Source: Trichobilharzia regenti
Taxonomy: Eukaryota > Platyhelminthes > Trematoda > Strigeidida > Schistosomatidae
Direction of reading: 5' to 3'
DNA length: 64,000 nt
NCBI GenBank assembly: GCA_944472135.2
Contig: CALYDD020000416.1
Coordinates: 62,001 to 126,000 of the forward strand
The notes under the pieces are model-generated. The model was given only the letters and a program-made list of their open reading frames with translations. It searched no databases and was not told where the DNA came from. Below, piece by piece: positions 56,703 to 64,000 of the stretch. The position numbers and the translations under genes are program-made. The first letter of the stretch is position 1, and the number at the start of each line of letters is the position of its first letter.

Positions 56703-57430
56703 AGACTCGACTGCCGCCTCAGAAGTTGACAACTCCGTATTTTCAATGTGCGATAAGGGGCCTTCTGGTTGTCCACACTCATTGTTACATTCTCCCCTAA
56801 CACCTGATGTAATCCTCTCCGGTGTTGTCTCAATTGACGCGTTTATCGTGCTTACTTTACGCAGTTGAGCTTTCGTACGAGGGTGACTTGTGTTATGCAC
56901 CATCACGGTATTGGATTTGACACGTACACACGAAGAATTAACACTGAAATGACTTTCGTCTATTATTAAGTACCCACGGTCCCGTTGTTGAATATTGCAC
57001 GATGAACGTTTATATTGACCACAGGAAACACGCGGATTGTCTGTCGATATCACAGGCAACTTCGATGATGAATACAATTTCGACATTTCCAAAGCCAACT
57101 GAGGAGGATATCGTAGTCTACTACACTTTTGGTTGACATATTCACGTATCACAGAATTTTCAATGTGCGAATCACCTACCAAACCAGTCGATAATCGAAG
57201 AGGAAGAGAAAACAAGTTATTCACATCATTCCCAGTTGATAAAGATCCTACACAGACATTTTCTATGCTTGATGAAGCAGTAGGTGGTGTTACCGAAGTG
57301 TCATTCGATCTTACCTCTTCATTCGCGGAAGAACAAAGGTTTCTTGAAGACTTATCATGCACTGAACTGATTGAATCGGATGAAGTACTTGTGCCAGTCA
57401 CATTGGAAGTGCATACTGACTGCAAACCAT
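56703..57430 (-). CDS. Large serine-rich exon, function unknown
   Basis: Minus-strand exon of 728 nt (242 codons plus split codon). The acceptor TTTTTTAATTCAG gives phase 1; the donor GAGTCT/GTAAGT is strong (phase 0). Ser/Thr/Asn-rich: LQSVCTSNVTGTSTSSDSIS, then a less biased central part (NQKCSRLRYPPQLALEMSKL, CSC-free) and a basic stretch PRTKAQLRKVSTI. Composition resembles the terminal exon at 41529-43629, so probably the same gene. No domain recognised. The plus frame at 57133-57567 is a shadow. A CA microsatellite lies just upstream (57500-57520). Confidence 0.62.
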
Positions 57431-58139
57431 CTGAATTAAAAAATATTCACGACCATATGAAGTCCACAACTCAACAACGTGACTGTGAACCACAAATGTC
57501 ACACACACACACACACACACGATCGTCAATAGGCAACGCCATCTACCTGTCGTCTCACTTGAAGTAGAACAAGATATTCTATCATACAGTTAGCACACTG
57601 TTCATCTCTAATTCTTATGCGTAAAACGTGCACTTATACTTTCAATGGCTACGCCTCACAGTCATAAAGAAGGATGGAGAGAACTGTCGAGCAGAACACA
57701 TTTCCTTTCTCCATAGCCATCCAAATATCACGTCTACGCAATGGACGATGTATATGTGAAAGTATCAGACAGCAAGCACTACTCTATCCATGATGAGAGT
57801 TCCCCACTAATTAATTAATCCATTAGGGCTGAAGCAACTTGACAAATAAGCTCAGTCGTTAGCACACTGAACCACTTCATTCTTCATGCCTTAAAACTAC
57901 TAGTCGGTGCAGATAAGTTCTGTAGCAACAGATTACATTCGACAGGAGAAAATTGCATCTCGAATATACTGAAATACCTGCCCAACGTGTTGAATGCGGT
58001 ACACGTTTGATATTATACAACTTGAAAGGTCCCTGAAACATGACCGACTAGAATTAGTCTCCGAACATACTACATCCGATTGCAGATATGCATATATGGT
58101 TCAGTCATTCATTTGAAGTGGAGGAATGATAAGTAAGAG
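57431..58139. other. Stretch upstream of the serine-rich exon
   Basis: CA microsatellite at about 57500-57520, otherwise no recognised content; upstream exons or promoter of the minus-strand gene may be here or beyond. Confidence 0.35.
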
Positions 58140-61100
58140 AGACGGAACAATACTCAGCCAACAAATACGAATATCAACAAATCCAAAAGGAGCTCTACAG
58201 GCTCATTCACAGAGAGCTGCTACATACTTCATCTGGCATAGTCAATGACGATGAAAATAAGCATATGCCAAGGAAGTTCCATATTAGTTTGTTTAATAGA
58301 TGTATCACACAGTGAAACAGTATTATTTACTGGTTTAATCTAGTGCCCAAAGCTAATAATCCCAGTAGGATGTATGGTGTTGTTGTTGTGTTCATAAGTC
58401 AGGATACCCTATTAGACCCATAGTTGATTTTAGAAATTCACCTACCTATGAATTATCTAAATATTTAGCCATGGTATTAAATCTCCTAAACATCCACTCG
58501 AAATCTAGACTAACTAATTCTTATGAAGTTAAATACAGATTAAATAATATAAAATTAGATAATGAAGAAAAAATGGTTAGTTTTGACATTGTCAGTTTAT
58601 ATACATACACGTATACCAATAAATATGACTATAGAGGCAGTCAGAAAAGAACTCAATTCTGACCAAGAACTCGAACTTAGGACGAAAGTGCCACTTGAGG
58701 TCATAATGCTGGGAGTGCAGCTGTTCCTGACTTCCACAGTATTTAAATCCCAAAGGAAATAAACAAAACAAACTGAGGGAGTTGACATGGGATCACCAAT
58801 ATCCCCGGTTGTAGTAGATATATTCATGGATAGGTGGGAAAACATAGCGATTGAGACGTCCACTCCCACCCATCCGAAAAGTATGGTGGAGGTATGCAGA
58901 TGACACATTCACTGTCATTCACTTAGAACACAAGATATAGACAGATTTTTCGAACACATCAACTCGAAGGTAGACGCAATTCAATTCACTAATGAATTGG
59001 AAAATCAGGAGGGGGGGCTACCAATGTTAGATTGCAGTGTAAATTGGAAAGAAGATGGGAAGTTAAACACTAGTGTTTACAGGAAATCCACACATTCAAA
59101 CAGATATTTGGACTTCCGATCATCCCATCCTAGGTCAGTGAAAATAGGATTGGTGAAATGTTTAAGTGACAGAGCACAAAACTAAGTAGTACCAAGGAAA
59201 ATCTAAGACAGGAAGTGAGGCATATAAGAGAAGCCTTGAAACTTGATGATTACCCTGATAAATTAGTCAGGAAATATGTAGGGAAATGTAAAAATAGAAA
59301 TAAAATAAATAATGATAATAGTGATAGTGATAATAGTAATAATAATAGTAATATTAATGACAACATGCATGTCAAATGTGCGCAAGACGACACCAACAAT
59401 AAGGAATCTAAATCATCAGGATTGATTCCTGCCATACAAGGAAGGAACCTCGGAAACCACGTTACGCAGAATTCTTAACAAGGCAGCATGAGCAAAAGTG
59501 GCTGGAATTAAAACCAACCACAAACTCAATTAGAAACAAGCTTTGTCGGTTAAAGGATAAATCCAGTGGAGCCTTTAAAACAAAACAATTTAGTTTGTCT
59601 AATACCCCATCTGCAATGAATGATTGTCAGGTCAAAAACATAGGTCACAGTAATAGAACAGTCAGTCAGTCAGACTGGCCAAACATAATGAACTAGCAAA
59701 ATCTACATTGGTTGACCCGAATAAGATAAAAAATCTGGAGAATTTTTCAGCTATATCACTCATTACATGCAGTTACACACAACCACACAATAGGCTGGAT
59801 GGGATAGGATGACAGTTTCAAAATCTAATGTCACAGGGTGGAGCGAGGGAGAGATTGATGACAGAAGCTCTGTTTATCGAATCAACTGCAAATACATGTA
59901 ATAGGAATGATTCAACACCTGTCCAGGAGGATATCTGGAAAATTCTACTACTCCCACGACAAATAGGAGAAGACAAGAAACCTATAAAACCCAAGTTTCG
60001 AAGCCATGTGATTACAATTGGTATGATTATAAACCATGACAAATTTTGTTCGAAACCTTGTCATCCAATAAATAATACTGTTTCACTGTGTGATACATCT
60101 AATAAACAAACTAATATGGAATTACTTACTACCACCACAGTCCCCAAGTTTTACACATACATTAATATGCCAAAGAAGGTCTACACACTCGTCCACAGAT
60201 CTCATCACCACCTAGTACTTCAAACCTAATGGACAACACACTCTGCCACTTCACTCCACATCCTTGTAACAGAAGTCATGAAATCCAGTCCTCTAACATC
60301 ACTTTATATTTCACAAGATAGGATCACACACCAAACTCACTCACATACTCGTTCAGTGGCATGGAGCACGACACCTTCTCTAAGCCTTTCCAGCTAACAC
60401 AACAGTCTAGTGAAAGTGCACCAAAATCGAAAGCATCTTCCCCTACCAAGTCAATTCCTCAAATCAAACATCAACAGCCATAGTGGCTACTTGGAACAAC
60501 AAGTCAACACAAACTCTAATACAACTGACTGCATCAGTTCCATTAGAGTCTATGCATCACTACCCAAAACAAACATTCTCAGAACCATTTTTACTGTTAC
60601 GTCGTCACAATACTTATCGATTGACCAAGCCAAATGTTTAAAACTGGTGGTGAAATCCGACAAAATCACATCTAGTTGAGTATTTCTGTATTTATGAAAC
60701 TATCGGAGGGTTATGCCTTCAAAACAACCTAGTTTCGGCTTGTAGTCTATTGCATGTTCTAAAATCTGTGACTGCTGAACAGCTTTTGATCCTTCAACTG
60801 CTACTGATTCCAACAGCTTACACACTACACAACTATTTGTAGTTCCACACACACACTGAAATTAGCACTTTAAATATGACGGAGAAGATTTGTGGCTCAG
60901 GTGGATGGACTTTGATGTGGTTGTGTTCTCTGAGCTAACTGGATAGTTAATTTGCGAAGCTTTCATCCCCCTCCCCCCTCAGTGGGCAACATCTTCAGCC
61001 CATACTTCAATTTGAGTTAAAGTGAACTTTGAGATTTCTCCACTAGTTTATTGATCATCTCTCCTGGTCACCTGTCCTTCAACGTGATTGGTTGTTATCG

Positions 61101-61150
61101 TGTGTGTTTTCACACCCTCTAGGCTACTTGTATTGGTATTGGTGTTGATT
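58140..61150 (+). mobile_element. Penelope-like element of a second lineage
   Basis: Blocks in shifting frames: KYEYQQIQKELYRLIHRELL, PSRMYGV then HKSGYPIRPIVDFRNSPTYE (PLE RT), KMVSFDIVSLYT (motif A), GVDMGSPISPVVVDIFMDRW (motif B), a YADD-like motif C at about 58888, LPMLDCSVNWKEDG, YRKSTHSNRYLDFRSSHP, LDDYPDKLVRKYVGKCKN, an Asn/Asp-rich linker, and a C-terminal GGARERLMTEALFIESTANT. The GIY-YIG core is not clear. The non-coding 3' part from 60200 recurs, partly inverted, at 43.8-44.6 kb. Many stops; inactive. Confidence 0.75.
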
Positions 61151-63793
61151 GTTTCCTTGACTTGAACTTTGACCCTTTGTGTGTGAGATTTCCTTCTTAT
61201 CGGTTGATAGATTTTGTGAAGGGTAATCTATATTCGCTTTCGCCTCTGTTAACTAAATCTCTCGTCAAAGTTGTGACATCTTAAGTTGTGCTAATTCTCC
61301 ACACACTCACTGACGACCCCAACAACAACAACTACTACGGAAATACAACCAGTGATGCAACTTTATAAGATATCTCAAGTTCATATAAACGCGACCAGCA
61401 ACTATTAATGACAGACATCATTCTCAAGGTTGAACACGCCAATCAATCACATTGTCGACCATACAGACTGACCATAACTATGGAAACTGGCTTTAGTAAG
61501 TCTAGTAAGAACACTTATGAAAAAGTGAGACATATTTGTGCTGCAAACGTCATTTCCAAGTAGCACATAATCGCTAGAGGACTACCCTTTGACCATCACA
61601 CCCATCATCACATAGACATAATTGATGTTCATCTTATGGTAACACATATAACGTATGGCTGGAATATATCCACAGCACAGTTTCGAAGATACATCTACTC
61701 ATCGCCTGACGACAAAGCAGTATTATTGAAAATACAAAAATTTGTTTAACAGTCACTTAAGTATACTTATTTATAAATGGTCAGTTATAAGCACACTCAA
61801 GTGCTCCCACTTAGGAGGTCGATATACACACGACAATAAAGCGACAAAGACATTAAAAACTGAGTCATCCGTGAGCAGCAATAAAAACATCCATACTCAT
61901 TCAAACTAAGCGTGGAGGCAAATGCCTGATCATGTGTAAATCAGAAGGCGAGAAATGAGCCTCAAGTGGGAAATTAACTTATAAAACAATACAATGTTAC
62001 ACTTACGATGGTTGTGGTTGAAAAAGAAATTATTCTATTAATAATAGCATTGAAATTAGTGCTAGTCGGCGCTAACCTTTCTTAACCTCCATAAATGTCA
62101 GTAGTGCATCAAAAATATTACGAGCTCGACCACACTCAGATGCACACATTCTAAATTGAATTTGAGTCACACATGCGCAATATGAAGATCACATGAAGCC
62201 ATTGTTATGGGCCATACTATTTGCTTTTAAATAACTATTTCGAGGAATTAAGCTTATGATAGTATTTGTTTGTTTGACCCCGCGCAGCAATGATGGAGGC
62301 GCGTGCATCGACTGAACACGTCGTTTCTAACCATGCACCTCGCAGTAACACATCACCCTTATGTCGTTACACATGATGTCTGTTAAAAACATAGGTCCCG
62401 AAAGTTGTGATGGTGTTGAGTCACCGTAGGATGCTAGCTCTACAACAACCAGGTGTACAATTTCATTTTCTCTATAAGAGAACGTCTTTGTCTAGTGAGT
62501 GACCTAATTTCATATAATTATTTATTTCATGATGTTGGGCAGTTTGACCAACAACAATGGAGATCGATGTGACGGTTTTTTGTTTCAGGTTTACCATAAT
62601 TGTTCACTTGAAAGTGTGTGCAGCTTATCGACTAAATTAACACGTACTCAGTCGAAACCTGTAGACGAACGATATGCATTGTAATGCCCTAGGTAGAATA
62701 AAGCATTTATTTCGAACTTAGTCAATTTAAACTTTTATATCTCAAGGAGATGTAAACCGTCCAGCTTTGTTAACCTGAAACACTTATGTTATGTGATGTC
62801 ACGATTAAGAGTACGCTTTACTTTTCTCAAGATGTACTGTGATAAACAATCATAAAGCCTATCATGTTGTATTCAATGTGGTGTTGTTAATCTGTATTAC
62901 ATTATGATGGCGATTAAATCTCCAAATAGATTCTGATGCACGAAATGCTTCAAGTCATCTGGGAGGCGACGAAGTACTTGTGTTCAACATAGTAGTGATT
63001 CACATGGGAATGTATTTTGTTCTGACTCCCTGTCTGTACACATGTCTGCAATTTCTGATATGGAAAATAAACACAACTAAAACCACTCGATGTCCCACGT
63101 GTGGCATACAATTTATCCGGTCCTATGTAGTGTTGTCCGTTGTTTTTGATATTCTAACACAGATAATAGTGAAGCTCAAATCGGTAGTGATCCGTTGTGT
63201 ATTCCTGTAGTAATAATCTTACTGTGACGTTAACTAGAGCTCATAGACCATCGAGTGTATGGCCGAAATCTGTTGATTCCATCTGAAGTAGTGCAGGAAG
63301 TAAGTTTATTGGCTGGTCGATTGAAAGTCTGAGACCAATCGTCTCAGTTGGACTGATTGCAAAGTTTATTAAATGGAATTCTAATGTTTCTTTTACTAAA
63401 ACTGTGACCATTTCTCCTATAGATATCAGTGTCAAATGCCACTTAAATCGGGAATTTGATACCAGAAAACGCGTTTTAGAAGCCGAACAAATGCATTCAA
63501 AATTGGATACACCTCGGAAATACTGCTAAGCACCTCAGTTATTAACTATATGATGTATATTTGGAAGGACTTGTGGAGTACGTAACAGTATGATTGTACA
63601 CTCTTTTGTTAGATGTTGAAATTACAAACATTGTACATGACTTTTGTTTAAAACAATTCATGTTGTAATATAGATAACTTCCGAGTAAAATCTGAAATAC
63701 AGTGAGTGTACTGTTGGTCGTTTCATCTTCTCACTAGTCTATACTGTCTACCTGCTTCACTCTTAACCGAGTTGTTTACTTTCGATTTTGCAG
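61151..63793. other. Long stretch without a firm gene
   Basis: Low coding potential apart from the exon candidate at 62087-62150. A minus frame at 63241-63435 (TLISIGEMVTVLVKETLEFH) reads smoothly but has no recognised similarity or clear splice borders. No RNA gene or element end seen. Confidence 0.4.
62087..62150 (-). CDS. Candidate short exon, possibly with start codon
   Basis: Minus strand: acceptor TTCAATTTAG, then AATG..., donor ATGGAG/GTTAAG. Reads MCASECGRARNIFDALLTFM then E. Plausible peptide and splice sites, but 64 nt is too short for confidence. Could equally be chance. Confidence 0.3.
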
Positions 63794-63905
63794 GAAACTC
63801 TTATCTTACTCATCCGAAGACTATTCTACAACCAGTACACAGCTTCTACCAGTAGACACGACTCCAGGAGTGAACGCTTCTGTGGATTACATTATTAATT
63901 TGTAG
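63794..63905 (+). CDS. Candidate terminal exon, unknown protein
   Basis: Plus strand: pyrimidine tract and TTTTGCAG, then 36 codons to TAG at 63903. Reads KLLSYSSEDYSTTSTQLLPV then DTTPGVNASVDYIINL. A clean acceptor and protein-like composition suggest a last coding exon (phase 2 in). No upstream exon was identified in the window and no family recognised. Confidence 0.4.
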
Positions 63906-64000
63906 CCATGGGCTTTAACTGTATATCCAAGTAACCGTTTAAATAATATAACTGATTACTGTATTTTTTTTATAATATACTGTTAAGCTATCACCTAATT

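Noticed and set aside
57133..57567. A 144-codon plus-strand frame
   Set aside because: Shadow of the minus-strand serine-rich exon; no motif or splice support of its own.
60930..61020. CUGAAGA followed by GAAA in the second PLE lineage (minus), also near 44489-44503
   Set aside because: The intervening sequence does not form stem II in either copy and no stem I or cleavage triplet is convincing.
63241..63435. Minus-strand exon (TLISIGEMVTVLVKETLEFH)
   Set aside because: Reads smoothly, but no acceptable acceptor/donor pair and no recognised similarity; left as unassigned.
1..64000. CRISPR arrays, operons, ribosome binding sites, riboswitches, replication origins
   Set aside because: None seen. 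Sequence architecture is that of a metazoan nuclear genome, where the bacterial-type signals are not expected.

Overview
This is a window of a eukaryotic, AT-rich, intron-bearing and transposon-dense genome. The mixture points to a blood fluke (Schistosoma or a close trematode relative): tRNA-derived SINEs carrying hammerhead ribozyme cores, CR1-like and RTE-like LINEs, many Penelope-like elements (PLEs), a Ty3/Gypsy element, and TTAGGG-type telomeric motifs. This is inferred from element composition; no host gene fixes the species. There are no bacterial features, operons or CRISPR arrays, and almost every long open frame is transposon debris.

Host genes. (1) A minus-strand gene runs from at least 14.16 kb to 1.08 kb and off the left edge. 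Five exons (14018-14158, 13690-13944, 11997-12139, 6785-6925, 1075-1223) have splice sites and matching phases. They join into an acidic/basic N-terminal part followed by about four RNI-type leucine-rich repeats. Its introns are packed with SINEs, PLE, RTE and CR1 debris. (2) A second minus-strand gene, or two genes, has serine-rich exons at 56703-57430, 52976-53131, 51664-51803 and a 2.1-kb terminal exon at 41529-43629 with an AATAAA about 175 nt downstream. Product unknown. (3) Two weak exon candidates lie at 62087-62150 (-) and 63794-63905 (+, ending in a stop).

Transposon layout. 0-14 kb: hammerhead SINEs, often in head-to-head inverted pairs, a PLE C-terminal fragment, RTE fragments (one split by a solo LTR) and a CR1-like 3' fragment. 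14-22 kb: an unclassified dispersed repeat in two copies, a minus-strand CR1-A tail, an RTE RT fragment and a second hammerhead SINE family. 22.4-28.4 kb: the most complete element, a CR1-type LINE (CR1-A) with a decayed ORF1, an almost intact endonuclease/RT ORF2, and a second truncated copy joined directly to its 3' end. 28.5-32.1 kb: a broken Ty3/Gypsy polyprotein; its C-terminal part recurs almost identically at 36 kb. 36.9-41.3 kb: a second CR1-like lineage (CR1-B), a PLE fragment, and an RTE copy interrupted by another PLE. 46.7-50.4 kb: SINE, CR1-B copies and a PLE that carries a CR1-B tail. 53.4-56.4 kb: a PLE with RT and GIY-YIG nuclease regions flanked by roughly 560-bp inverted, circularly permuted repeats, inside an intron of gene 2. 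58.1-61.1 kb: a PLE of another lineage.

The most notable single signal is a complete hammerhead ribozyme fold at 410-467. Stems I, II and III, the core and the GUC cleavage site are all present, while nearly all sister copies have lost an essential core base. The repeated head-to-head pairing of these SINEs inside introns is also worth attention.
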